The notes beneath the pieces were generated by a model that did not search any database, was not told the origin of the DNA, and saw nothing but the letters and a program-made list of their open reading frames with translations. Positions 8,763 through 17,392 of a DNA stretch of 58,635 nt are shown here, in pieces. Origin of the DNA: JABMMZ01 sp044373665 (GTDB taxonomy: Bacteria > Bacteroidota > Bacteroidia > NS11-12g > UBA955); contig JBIPNH010000005.1 of assembly GCA_044373665.1 (NCBI GenBank), positions 1 to 58,635 on the forward strand, in the 5' to 3' direction. The position numbers and the translations under genes were made by a program. Every line of letters starts with the position of its first letter. Position 1 is the first letter of the stretch.

Positions 8763-11669
8763 ATGTTTTATAAATCTCTTTTTATTTTTACCTTTTTTGT
8801 TTTTACAAGCACTCAAGCTCAATCTTGGCTTCAGTCTGCCGATTCAAGCGCAAGTTTTTTTGAAATTCAAAATAAATTTTACACCTATTGGAATCAAAGG
8901 CCTATGGAAAAAGGGTCAGGTTATACCGTTTTTAAAAGATGGGAATGGTTTTGGGAACCTAGGGTAGGTCAGTCGGGTCAATTCCCTAATCCTAACCATG
9001 ACAGGTTGGAATGGAATAAATTCGACCAAAATAGTAACAAAAGAAACAGTTCCAAAAGCTGGAGAAGTATTGGTCCATTCACAACGCCAAGTGGTTACAA
9101 CGGTTTGGGTAGAATCAATTGTGTGGCATTTCATCCAACTGATAAATTTACTTTTTGGGTTGGAACTCCCGGTGGCGGAATATGGAAAACAGATGACATG
9201 GGTAACACTTGGACTACCACTTCGGATAAAAATCCTGTGCTTGGGGTAAGTAGTATCGCTATTCACCCAACTGAACCCGACACTATGTACATTGCCACAG
9301 GCGATGGTGATAGAGGTAGTTTGTCTGGAATGACAGGTGGTGCAAGAGGAGATAGTAAAAGTATAGGCGTGTTAATGTCTTCTGATGGAGGTAATACTTG
9401 GAAAACTACTGGTTTAAATTGGCAAATTAGTCAGACTTTACTTATACGAACGTTGATTATTAATCCAAAAAAACCTTGGATACTACACTGCGCTGCCTCC
9501 GATGGAATATACAGAACCCTCAATGCCGGAAAAACATGGTCGAAGGTTATAAACGGCTATTTTATAGACATTGAATTTAAACCCAATAATCCGAATGTTA
9601 TTTTTGCCACTTCATTTGAGTTGAATGGGAATGCCCGAATTTATAGATCTTTGAATGGTGGCACAAATTACACCTCAATAAGAACTATTGCCAATGGGTC
9701 TAGAATAAAAATTGCTACAACAGCAGCCAATCCAAACAAAGTTCATTTCTTAGTGGCCCACAAAACTGGTGGTGGTCTGGAAGGCCTCTATGAAACCCTT
9801 GATAGTGGAAATACAATAGCAGTAAAATTTAATACAAGTAATTTGCTTTCAAATAAATATGATGGAAGTGGAACCACCGGTCAAGGTTGGTATGACTTGG
9901 CTTATGCAATTGCGCCGAATAATGAAAATTTAGCTTTTTTGGGTGGTGTAAATACTTGGAAGTCAACCAATGGAGGAAGTAATTGGACTCTCAATAATTT
10001 TTGGACAGGCTATGAACCATTCAATCCAGATAGAGTAACAGTAGTGCATGCCGATAAACATTTTTTAATGTACCACCCTTTGGATAATTCTTTGTTGTTT
10101 GAGTGTAATGATGGAGGAATTTACATGTCTTCTAATGCGGGTTCTTCTTGGAGCGATATAACGGGTAATATGGCCATAACTCAATTTTACAGAATTGGTT
10201 ACACCGAATCAGATTCTTCTTTGATAATAGGAGGAACGCAAGACAATGGAGCTAGAGTGTTTAGAGACGAAGAATGGTATGAAGCAACAGGTGGTGATGG
10301 TATGGAGTGTGCCATAGATTATAATAATTCAGACATAATATACTCTTCTTATGCTTACGGTAGATTATACAGAAGCGACGACGGATTCCTGTCTGGAAAT
10401 TATACTACTATTTCTGAAAATATTCCCGAAGGTGGTTCAGGTGCTTGGGTTACACCTTTTTTAATAGACCCAAATGAGCCTTCAAAATTATTTGCAGCCT
10501 ACAAAAGAGTGTATGTTTCGCATGATTATGGCGAAACTTGGGATGATATTTTTACAGGTGTTACCAATAATTCATTGCTCAGAAACTTAGCTGTTGCCAA
10601 AGGAGATAGTCGCTACATTTATGTGGGTGATTACTACAATATTTGGAAAAGCGATAATGGCGGAACTTCTTGGACTAGAATAGTAACGTCGTCCCCACAA
10701 CCTATCACCATGATTAAAGTGCATCCAAGTAATCATAATATTATTTATTACACCCTCTCTTCATACAATGCTGGAAATAAGGTGATTAAATTTAATAGTT
10801 CCATGCCAGTTGGTTCTCAAAGAGAGAATATTTCGAGTAATTTGCCCAATATCAGTGTCAATTGCATTCAATTGTCGAGTGCTAAAAACGAAGCCATGTA
10901 TATTGGGACTGACTTAGGGGTGTTTTATAAGGATTCTTCAAGTAACAGTTGGGAATCTTTAAATGGAAATTTGCCCAATGTAGTCGTTGCAGATATTGAG
11001 GTTAATATGACCCAAAATAAATTAGTGGCAGCTACATACGGAAGAGGGATATGGCAAACAAATTTATTGGATGAGGAATTGACAAAGGTTGTTAGTTTAA
11101 ATCCAGCACAGTTAAGTATAAATAATTCGATTGCAAGCAAACCTACAATTAATTTAAATAAACCTATAGTCAAAGGAATTGGAACCATTGTCATAAAAGA
11201 AAATGATGAAATAGTTTCAATATTGAATGTAGATTCGAACGCAGTAACGATTAACGGAACACAAGTTGAGATAAATCCGGGTGTGCAATTCAAGTTAAGT
11301 TCAACGGTGGATATCGAAATTCCCAATGGAACTTTTGTTGACATGCTTGGTTTCAATGTGCCTGCAATTGCTAAAAATGCTTGGCAATTTAACATTGAAG
11401 CTTTTGTTTCTGTCGTTAATGTCAACAATGACAAATCTTTGCAATTATTTCCTAATCCCGTTCATCAATTATTGAATGTGAATGTTAGCAATCAATGGAT
11501 TAATTCATATTTTGAAATTTATGATTTTACAGGTAAATTAGTTGAAAAAGGAGAATTTAATGCGTTGCAAAATGAAGTAATTACATCTACTTATCAATCA
11601 GGATTATACAGCCTAAAAATAAGTAAAGGTGAACAAGTGAAGACCCAATATTTTATGGTCAATCACTAA
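8763..11669 (+). CDS. Secreted Asp-box (BNR/sortilin-like) repeat protein with T9SS type A C-terminal domain
   Basis: 968 residues with a signal peptide (residues 1-19, MFYKSLFIFTFFVFTSTQA). At least seven Asp boxes of the S/T-x-D/N-x-G-x-x-W type are visible, including TDDMGNTW, SSDGGNTW, STNGGSNW, SSNAGSSW, SHDYGETW and SDNGGTSW, spread over about residues 140-660. These mark one or two seven-bladed propellers of the sialidase/VPS10 class. The last 80 residues carry a typical T9SS type A sorting domain: LFPNPVHQLLNV, the glycine segment FTGKLVEKG and a terminal GLYSLKIS...KTQYFMV. The protein should be exported by Sec, moved across the outer membrane by T9SS, and attached or released. Propeller ligand or enzymatic activity cannot be told; the Asp boxes alone do not prove hydrolase function. 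Confidence 0.9.
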   Translation: MFYKSLFIFTFFVFTSTQAQSWLQSADSSASFFEIQNKFYTYWNQRPMEKGSGYTVFKRWEWFWEPRVGQSGQFPNPNHDRLEWNKFDQNSNKRNSSKSWRSIGPFTTPSGYNGLGRINCVAFHPTDKFTFWVGTPGGGIWKTDDMGNTWTTTSDKNPVLGVSSIAIHPTEPDTMYIATGDGDRGSLSGMTGGARGDSKSIGVLMSSDGGNTWKTTGLNWQISQTLLIRTLIINPKKPWILHCAASDGIYRTLNAGKTWSKVINGYFIDIEFKPNNPNVIFATSFELNGNARIYRSLNGGTNYTSIRTIANGSRIKIATTAANPNKVHFLVAHKTGGGLEGLYETLDSGNTIAVKFNTSNLLSNKYDGSGTTGQGWYDLAYAIAPNNENLAFLGGVNTWKSTNGGSNWTLNNFWTGYEPFNPDRVTVVHADKHFLMYHPLDNSLLFECNDGGIYMSSNAGSSWSDITGNMAITQFYRIGYTESDSSLIIGGTQDNGARVFRDEEWYEATGGDGMECAIDYNNSDIIYSSYAYGRLYRSDDGFLSGNYTTISENIPEGGSGAWVTPFLIDPNEPSKLFAAYKRVYVSHDYGETWDDIFTGVTNNSLLRNLAVAKGDSRYIYVGDYYNIWKSDNGGTSWTRIVTSSPQPITMIKVHPSNHNIIYYTLSSYNAGNKVIKFNSSMPVGSQRENISSNLPNISVNCIQLSSAKNEAMYIGTDLGVFYKDSSSNSWESLNGNLPNVVVADIEVNMTQNKLVAATYGRGIWQTNLLDEELTKVVSLNPAQLSINNSIASKPTINLNKPIVKGIGTIVIKENDEIVSILNVDSNAVTINGTQVEINPGVQFKLSSTVDIEIPNGTFVDMLGFNVPAIAKNAWQFNIEAFVSVVNVNNDKSLQLFPNPVHQLLNVNVSNQWINSYFEIYDFTGKLVEKGEFNALQNEVITSTYQSGLYSLKISKGEQVKTQYFMVNH

Positions 11670-11748
11670 AAATCCATTTAAGTAAACAGTATTAAATTGC
11701 TGTGGATTTCATTCGTTATTCAAACTGACATAATTCAGTTACTTGGGT

Positions 11749-11756
11749 TAATTTTG
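11749..11756 (+). promoter_or_regulatory. -7 box of ftsK
   Basis: TAATTTTG matches TAnnTTTG, 17 bp before the ATG at 11774. It sits in the 104-bp gap between the Asp-box protein gene and ftsK. Confidence 0.5.
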
Positions 11757-11773
11757 CCTTTTAACCCCTTTCC

Positions 11774-14323
11774 ATGGCATTTAAGAACAAAAATACATTT
11801 AGAAATGCTGCTGACGATTTTCAGCCAGAGGAATCTGCTAAGAAAAGCCGTGTCAAAGGAAACTATTTCTCATGGCTGAAAGACGAAAAAACCGCTCGAG
11901 TAATTGGCGCTTTTTTTATACTTTTTTCGTTGTTTCTGTTCATGTCTTTTATTTCTCATATAGTCAATTTATGGGGATTCGAAACCGACCAAGATTTATT
12001 GCTCTCCAACAGTTGGCAGTGGTATAAAACTAATAATCCCAAAGGTGCTGTCAATATGATGGGTTATTTGGGCGCATGGTTTAGCCACTTGTTTATTCAC
12101 AAATGGTTTGGTGTTGCTTCTTTTGTGTGGCTATTAACTTTTTTTACTTTGGGTACCAAAATGCTATTCAATTGGCAATTGTATCCTTTGTTAAAAACAT
12201 TAAGATATTCCTTTTTCATCGTTATTTGGGTGTCAATGTTAATGGGTTTCCTGTTTTACAAACATAGCTTGTTTATGGGTGGTGGATTTGGTTATTATGG
12301 CGTGTCATGGTTGAGCTCATTGTTCGGTAAATTAGGCGTTGTTTTGTTTTTAATGTTGTATGCTTTTGTGTTTGCAACTATTGTATATAATCTAGATTTT
12401 AAATCAATTAAAAGAAGTAGTTTAATCGATGATAAGGAATCTAATACACCGGGTGTGCCTTTTTCTGAACATGAATTGGAAGCAGAGTCTATCAAAAATG
12501 AATTCTTAAATCAACCTGACCCATTCGCAGTTACTGCCAATGAAATTGAAGATGAGGACGAAGGAATAGAACTGATAACCATTAGTCAAACGCCTGAAAT
12601 AAAAGAGGAAATAGAACTCGAGGAAATATTGAATCCTCAAGTTGTTAGTTTTGATGTAAACAATACCCCTAAACCAATTTCGAAAACTCAACCGAATTTT
12701 GAACTTAAAATAGAAGCACCGCAAGAGGAAGAATTAGTGATTGTGCCACCTGTAAGCGAACCTGTGCTAGACCCTTCAAATTCTGTCGCTCCTATTACAG
12801 CTTCATTTGGAGATGGTTCTCAGTACGACCCACGTTTAGATTTGGCAGGTTACCAAATGCCAACCATAGATTTACTACAAGACTATGAAGTCGCCAAAAC
12901 AGAAATAGACAGAACGGAACTTGAGCACAGTAAAAATTTAATCATAGAAACACTCAAAAACTATAATATTGGTATTTCTGAGATTAAGGCCAATATCGGT
13001 CCAACAGTTACATTGTATGAAATAATTCCTGCACCGGGCGTAAAAATTTCGAGAATCAAAAACTTAGAAGATGACATTGCCTTGAGTTTGGCAGCTTTAG
13101 GTATTCGTATTATTGCCCCTATTCCAGGAAAAGGAACCATAGGGATAGAAGTGCCTAATAAAAAACCAGAAATGGTTCCTATGAAATCCATGGTAGCAAG
13201 TAAGAAATTTCAAGAGTGTGCTTATGAGTTGCCGGTGATATTAGGAAAAACAATCTCCAATGAAATATACATTGCCGATTTAGCCAAAATGCCGCATTTA
13301 TTGTGTGCAGGAGCCACAGGGCAAGGTAAATCCGTTGGGTTAAATACCATTATTTGTTCGCTGTTGTACAAAAAACATCCTTCAGAGTTGAAGTTTGTGT
13401 TAATCGACCCAAAGAAAGTAGAATTAACTTTATACAATAAAATTGAAAGACATTTCTTAGCCAAATTGCCTGGAGATGGCGATGCCATTATCACAGATAC
13501 CAAATTGGTGACCAATACATTGAATTCGCTTTGTATGGAAATGGATGAGCGTTATGATTTGTTAAAATCAGCAGGTAAACGTAATATTATAGAATACAAT
13601 ACGAAGTTCAAAGAAAGGAAATTACTTCCTACCGAAGGGCACCGTTTTTTGCCATACATTGTGGTGGTAATAGACGAAGTTGCCGATTTAATGATGACCG
13701 CAGGCAGAGAGGTAGAAACGCCTATTGCGCGTTTGGCTCAGTTGGCTAGGGCAGTGGGAATACACGTTATCTTAGCAACACAAAGACCGTCTGTAAATAT
13801 TATTACGGGTACTATCAAAGCCAATTTCCCTGCAAGATTAGCCTTTAGGGTAACGTCCAAAATAGATTCAAGAACAATTTTAGACAGCAATGGTGCCGAT
13901 CAGTTGATAGGTAAGGGAGACATGTTGTTTAGTACGGGCAATGATTTATTGCGTTTGCAATGTCCATTTGTTGACACGCCTGAGGTAGAACGCATTACAG
14001 AATATATTGGCAATCAAAGAGGGTATAGCAGTGCCATGATATTGCCAGAATTTAGGGGCGATGAAGATGGCGGTGCAAGAGATGATTTTGACCCGAACGA
14101 CCGTGATGCTTTGTTTGAAGAGGCAGCCAGATTAATAGTGCAAACGCAACAAGGCAGTACTTCGTTAATCCAAAGAAAATTGAAGTTAGGTTATAACAGA
14201 GCAGGTCGATTGATAGATCAATTGGAACAAGCCGGCATAGTAGGTCCTTTTGAAGGCGCTAAAGCCAGAAAGGTACTGATACCAGATGAAGCGAGTTTGA
14301 ACCAGTTTTTGGATAATATGTAG
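11774..14323 (+). CDS. ftsK: DNA translocase FtsK/SpoIIIE
   Basis: 849 residues. Four transmembrane helices in the first 220 residues anchor it at the septum. An acidic, proline-containing linker (about 220-370) leads to the motor. Walker A is GATGQGKSV (about 512-520) and Walker B is YIVVVIDEVADLMM (about 628). The C-terminal 65 residues are the winged-helix gamma domain (RKLKLGYNRAGRLIDQLEQA) that reads polar chromosome sequences. FtsK pumps DNA at division and activates XerCD; a XerD-type recombinase is encoded at 55192. The ATG is preceded by a TAnnTTTG box. In many bacteria, from E. coli to flavobacteria, lolA follows ftsK directly; here 5.3 kb intervenes. Confidence 0.97.
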   Translation: MAFKNKNTFRNAADDFQPEESAKKSRVKGNYFSWLKDEKTARVIGAFFILFSLFLFMSFISHIVNLWGFETDQDLLLSNSWQWYKTNNPKGAVNMMGYLGAWFSHLFIHKWFGVASFVWLLTFFTLGTKMLFNWQLYPLLKTLRYSFFIVIWVSMLMGFLFYKHSLFMGGGFGYYGVSWLSSLFGKLGVVLFLMLYAFVFATIVYNLDFKSIKRSSLIDDKESNTPGVPFSEHELEAESIKNEFLNQPDPFAVTANEIEDEDEGIELITISQTPEIKEEIELEEILNPQVVSFDVNNTPKPISKTQPNFELKIEAPQEEELVIVPPVSEPVLDPSNSVAPITASFGDGSQYDPRLDLAGYQMPTIDLLQDYEVAKTEIDRTELEHSKNLIIETLKNYNIGISEIKANIGPTVTLYEIIPAPGVKISRIKNLEDDIALSLAALGIRIIAPIPGKGTIGIEVPNKKPEMVPMKSMVASKKFQECAYELPVILGKTISNEIYIADLAKMPHLLCAGATGQGKSVGLNTIICSLLYKKHPSELKFVLIDPKKVELTLYNKIERHFLAKLPGDGDAIITDTKLVTNTLNSLCMEMDERYDLLKSAGKRNIIEYNTKFKERKLLPTEGHRFLPYIVVVIDEVADLMMTAGREVETPIARLAQLARAVGIHVILATQRPSVNIITGTIKANFPARLAFRVTSKIDSRTILDSNGADQLIGKGDMLFSTGNDLLRLQCPFVDTPEVERITEYIGNQRGYSSAMILPEFRGDEDGGARDDFDPNDRDALFEEAARLIVQTQQGSTSLIQRKLKLGYNRAGRLIDQLEQAGIVGPFEGAKARKVLIPDEASLNQFLDNM

Positions 14324-14580
14324 ATTTCATCTTATCCAAACAAGATTATTGAATAAGATAATATTAAAAAACATTGCTATCCATGGAGTGTTATGAAATG
14401 GATAGAACAGTGTTTCCTGTTAAAATAAGAGAAAGATAAGTAATTGATGATTTGAAATGATTAAAGCAAACTTTTTCAAGACCTCGAGATATAAATGATT
14501 TTAAAAATTTGAATTAAAGTTTTTAATTCCCATTACACATTTTATTAGCTCTTTTTTTAAATGGTAGCATCAAGTTAACT
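14324..14580. other. Non-coding gap downstream of ftsK
   Basis: No convincing coding frame. It contains an imperfect inverted repeat, CTATCCAT ... ATGGATAG (about 14380-14405), that lacks a following T-run. The last bases (AGTTAACT at 14573-14580) resemble the linker AGTTAATT inside the 32-bp array that follows, as if a half unit preceded it. The gap is noticeably AT-rich. Confidence 0.4.
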
Positions 14581-14676
14581 CTCCGAAAGTTCAGCTTTTT
14601 GGAGAGTTAATTCTCCAAAAAGATAGATATTTGGAGAGTGTAATCTCCAAAAGTTGCATTATTTGGAGATTTGACA
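14581..14676 (+). repeat. Three tandem 32-bp dyad-symmetric units upstream of the AAA-DUF4143 gene
   Basis: CTCC occurs at 14581, 14613 and 14645, and GGAG at 14601, 14633 and 14665, so both half-sites repeat with an exact 32-bp period (about three helical turns). Each unit is CTCC, 16 bp, GGAG, 8 bp. Several units extend the palindrome to TCTCCAAA...TTTGGAGA. The interior sequences differ (GTTCAGCT, AGATAGATA, GTTGCATTA), so only the half-sites and spacing are conserved. That pattern is expected of a cooperative protein operator or of stacked RNA hairpins. The third unit contains the -33 TTG and ends directly at the -7 box. Confidence 0.85.
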
Positions 14677-14684
14677 TATATTTG
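14654..14684 (+). promoter_or_regulatory. Promoter of the AAA-DUF4143 gene, embedded in the repeat array
   Basis: TTG at 14654-14656, 20-bp spacer, then TATATTTG at 14677-14684, a full match to the Bacteroidota -7 box TAnnTTTG. Transcription would start near 14691, giving a leader of about 10 bases. The -33 element lies inside the third 32-bp unit, so anything bound to the array would block or position RNA polymerase. Confidence 0.65.
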
Positions 14685-14699
14685 CATCAATATATTAAC

Positions 14700-15830
14700 A
14701 TGATGGAACTAAGTAGAGTATTATCAAAAACACTTGAAAAGCAGTTATTCAAAGGTAAAACATTGATTGTGATTGGCTCAAGGCAAGTTGGTAAAACAAC
14801 GTTAATCAATCATGTCATTCAACATTATGAATCATTCTTATTTTTAGATGGTGACGATTCTCAGGTTAGACAAATTTTATCAAATAATAACACTGCAGAG
14901 ATTAAACAAATCATTGGGAATCATAAAATTGTTTTTATAGATGAAGCGCAAAGAATTAATCATATTGGTTTAACAGCAAAAATTATTCACGATCAGTTTA
15001 AGGATGTGCAACTTATTCTCAGTGGTTCATCAGCACTAGAATTGAATAATGCAGTGAATGAAACACTTACTGGAAGAAAACTAGAATACCATTTATATCC
15101 TATTTCTTGGGGGGAGTTGGTGGCACAATATGGTTATTTAAACAGTCTTCAAAATTTGAATAATCGTTTAATTTATGGCATGTATCCAGACATTATTATA
15201 AACCCAGGTCAAGAAAAAGAATTTTTAAAAAATTTAACAGAAAGTTATTTATACAAGGATATTCTAGCACTTGGAAACATAAAAAAACCAGATGTTTTAG
15301 AACGTTTACTTCAAGCTTTGGCATATCAAATAGGTTCGGAAGTTTCATATAATGAATTATCAAGTTTACTTGGCGTTGCAAAAGAAACCATCATCAGTTA
15401 TATCCAATTGCTAGAAAAAGCATATATAGTTTTTAGAGTAGATAGCTTTAGTAAAAACTTACGAAATGAGATAAAAAACAGCAAAAAGATTTACTTTTAC
15501 GACAATGGGATTAGAAATGCAATAATTAACGCATTTAATCCAATAGATATTAGACCCGACAAAGGTGTTTTATGGGAAAATTTTTTGATTTCCGAACGAA
15601 TAAAACATTTAGAGTATCATAACATTTATTGTAAATATTATTTTTGGAGAACCAAAGGACAGCAAGAAATTGATTGGATTGAGATTAAAGATTTAAAGAT
15701 AAATGCTTATGAATTTAAATGGAAGGGAGCTGAAAAAGTTAAGTTTCCAAATGCGTTCGTTGAAGCCTATCAACCTGGCATAGAAGCTGTTGATAAAACA
15801 AATTTCAATGTGTTTTTAGGAGGTGTATAA
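14700..15830 (+). CDS. AAA-family ATPase with C-terminal DUF4143 (winged helix plus PD-(D/E)XK-like) region
   Basis: 376 residues from the ATG at 14700 (a second ATG follows immediately). An upstream in-frame ATG at 14631 lies inside the repeat array and promoter and is rejected. Walker A is GSRQVGKTT (26-34), Walker B is KIVFIDEAQ (about 77-85) and sensor 1 is LILSGSSA (about 105). The middle has a winged-helix segment (LLGVAKETIISYIQLLEK). The C-terminus has EID (about 323-325) and EFK (338-340), matching the D...ExK core of the restriction-endonuclease-like fold assigned to DUF4143. These proteins are very common in Bacteroidota, but their role is not established. Flanking repeats and AT-richness suggest a transferred cassette. 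The helix-turn-helix and the operator-like repeats make self-regulation plausible. Confidence 0.85.
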   Translation: MMELSRVLSKTLEKQLFKGKTLIVIGSRQVGKTTLINHVIQHYESFLFLDGDDSQVRQILSNNNTAEIKQIIGNHKIVFIDEAQRINHIGLTAKIIHDQFKDVQLILSGSSALELNNAVNETLTGRKLEYHLYPISWGELVAQYGYLNSLQNLNNRLIYGMYPDIIINPGQEKEFLKNLTESYLYKDILALGNIKKPDVLERLLQALAYQIGSEVSYNELSSLLGVAKETIISYIQLLEKAYIVFRVDSFSKNLRNEIKNSKKIYFYDNGIRNAIINAFNPIDIRPDKGVLWENFLISERIKHLEYHNIYCKYYFWRTKGQQEIDWIEIKDLKINAYEFKWKGAEKVKFPNAFVEAYQPGIEAVDKTNFNVFLGGV

Positions 15831-15890
15831 TGGTGAATAAGTGATGTGATACATTCATTGATTATCAAATGAGATTCTTAAAGTGGATTT

Positions 15891-15977
15891 CTCTAAAGTT
15901 TCAATTTTCCAAAAAAGATAGATATTTGGAGCGTTTATTATCCGGAAGTTCAGCTATTTGGAGTTTTTTTATATTAG
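15891..15977 (+). repeat. Decayed colinear copy of the 32-bp array and promoter, downstream of the AAA-DUF4143 gene
   Basis: In the same orientation and order as the upstream array: CTCTAAAGTTTCA (unit 1 remnant, about 16 bp deleted), TCCAAAAAAGATAGATATTT then GGAG at 15928 (unit 2, one extra A), and ATCC, GGAAGTTCAGCTATTT then GGAG at 15960 (unit 3). The two GGAG sites are again exactly 32 bp apart. It is followed at 15970-15977 by TATATTAG, in the place of the upstream TATATTTG. This looks like the promoter and operator region of a second gene copy that has been lost. Confidence 0.65.
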
Positions 15978-16055
15978 ACTATTTTAAAAGAAATAGGTCA
16001 AACAAAGTTTATTGAATTGTTGGGAAAGTTTTGAAGTAGAAATTGATTTTTTCAC

Positions 16056-16088
16056 AATACTTAAGTGTTAATAATTAGTATTTTTTTT
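16056..16088 (+). terminator. Weak candidate terminator in the 15978-16216 gap
   Basis: AATACTTAA pairs with TTAGTATT (one bulge), followed by eight Ts. The rest of the gap between the repeat remnant and the lipoprotein gene is very AT-rich and shows no coding frame. A TATTTTTG box at 16126-16133 may be the promoter of the lipoprotein/TonB pair. Confidence 0.3.
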
Positions 16089-16216
16089 AAGCGTTTAGGT
16101 GTTTTTTTGAATATTTTTTGGATTTTATTTTTGGGAAATTATAAAGACTCAATAAATTTAATTATTTTCGATTCGTTATTTAAAATATTTATTAAAACAA
16201 AAATAAAAACTCGCCT

Positions 16217-17392
16217 ATGAAATATAAAATCATTCTTTTTTTTATCGTTTTAACTCAAATAAGTTGTTACAAAGAGTATGAATTAATAAATCAAGATTAT
16301 TATTTTTTAAGGGGTTTGTTCGTCAATGGACAAGCCCCTAATTTTCAATTGTATTATCAAAACACACAAGGAGGTTATATGGTTAATTATACGGACTATC
16401 AACTTGAGGTCATTAATGAAAATAATACTGTTTTTAAAATGAATTCAATTGGTAATTTTTCTTTTTTGTCTATAAAGCCTAATTCTAAATACAAAGTGAG
16501 ATGGAAATTAAACAGCGAGAAAGATTGGCACGAGCTTACCAAAGAGTCTATTAACTATGAAACAACGTTAAATGACAAATCATTTGTTAAAGCCGAAAAT
16601 GAATTGTTTGTTAATAGAGATAGAAATGATTCTTTTGTTTATTTTTTATACAATCCATATGATAGAAAGACTTTTGAAGAACAGTTTTTAGAATCTTTTT
16701 TGATTGAATATCCCGATGCATTTCTTGAATTAAATCAAACAGACAATGCATTGATTTTATGGCCACCTTCCAATAAATATTATTTAGATAGATTTAAAAA
16801 TTCAACAAATTTTTGTTTCAAACCATTTACTTGGAAAATGTCAAATGGGGCAGTTTACCGAGATTTTCAACTTTATAGTATGTCTAAATCGGATTTTCAA
16901 TTTTATTATAATTTACATAAAAATGATGTAGGGAAAAATACGCCTTTGGCGGTTGGTGAAGGCATATTGTGGGATTACAGTAAAGACAATGTAAAAGCCA
17001 AAATAGTCAATATTAACAATTATAATAATATTAAAATCTTTGATTATGTAAACAGAGATGAAAGGTTATATGTTGATTTTTTGATTAATAACAAACCTAT
17101 AGATACACTTAATTATAAGATAATAAGAGTTTTTTCGAGATTTGAAAATTCAGATTATACATTTCCAGTTATGGGTTGGCAGGATCAAACGTTGTATGCT
17201 GGTTTCAAAGAATATTTTGCCCATCATTACAATGAATGTTTTAGTATGCCATGCGGTTTTATTAAAGAGGTTTATCCATTAAGGTTTTTTGTGTATTTAC
17301 ATGATTTAAAGTTAAATAGAAAAATAACCATTGGTATGCCCACCTATGAATTTACTAATGGAGATAGTGTAGTTTTAGATATTAAGTTATGA
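16217..17392 (+). CDS. Outer-membrane lipoprotein, DUF4249-like partner of the TonB receptor
   Basis: 391 residues with a lipoprotein signal peptide (MKYKIILFFIVLTQISC, lipobox ending in Cys17). The mature protein is beta-rich, with an Ig-like first section (LFVNGQAPNFQLYYQNTQGG) and a C-terminal region with many aromatic residues. Its size, lipid anchor and 4-bp overlap (ATGA) with a TonB-dependent receptor gene match the DUF4249 lipoproteins that accompany such receptors in Bacteroidota, but the sequence match is not strong enough to be sure. It probably sits over the receptor as a surface-exposed or periplasmic lid. The substrate is unknown. The gene is more AT-rich than its neighbours. 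Confidence 0.6.
   Translation: MKYKIILFFIVLTQISCYKEYELINQDYYFLRGLFVNGQAPNFQLYYQNTQGGYMVNYTDYQLEVINENNTVFKMNSIGNFSFLSIKPNSKYKVRWKLNSEKDWHELTKESINYETTLNDKSFVKAENELFVNRDRNDSFVYFLYNPYDRKTFEEQFLESFLIEYPDAFLELNQTDNALILWPPSNKYYLDRFKNSTNFCFKPFTWKMSNGAVYRDFQLYSMSKSDFQFYYNLHKNDVGKNTPLAVGEGILWDYSKDNVKAKIVNINNYNNIKIFDYVNRDERLYVDFLINNKPIDTLNYKIIRVFSRFENSDYTFPVMGWQDQTLYAGFKEYFAHHYNECFSMPCGFIKEVYPLRFFVYLHDLKLNRKITIGMPTYEFTNGDSVVLDIKL

Noticed and set aside
10925..11434. 169-codon frame on the minus strand inside the Asp-box protein gene
   Set aside because: Hydrophobic-looking antisense frame opposite a Thr/Asn/Ile-rich coding segment; not a plausible protein.
14581..14676. 32-bp periodic units resembling a short CRISPR array
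   Set aside because: No conserved repeat sequence and no spacers: only 4-bp half-sites and their spacing recur, and there are no cas genes.
14631..14702. Upstream ATG (14631) as the start of the AAA-DUF4143 gene
   Set aside because: It lies inside the repeat array and upstream of the -7 box, so the transcript would not include it; the extra 23 residues show no family conservation.
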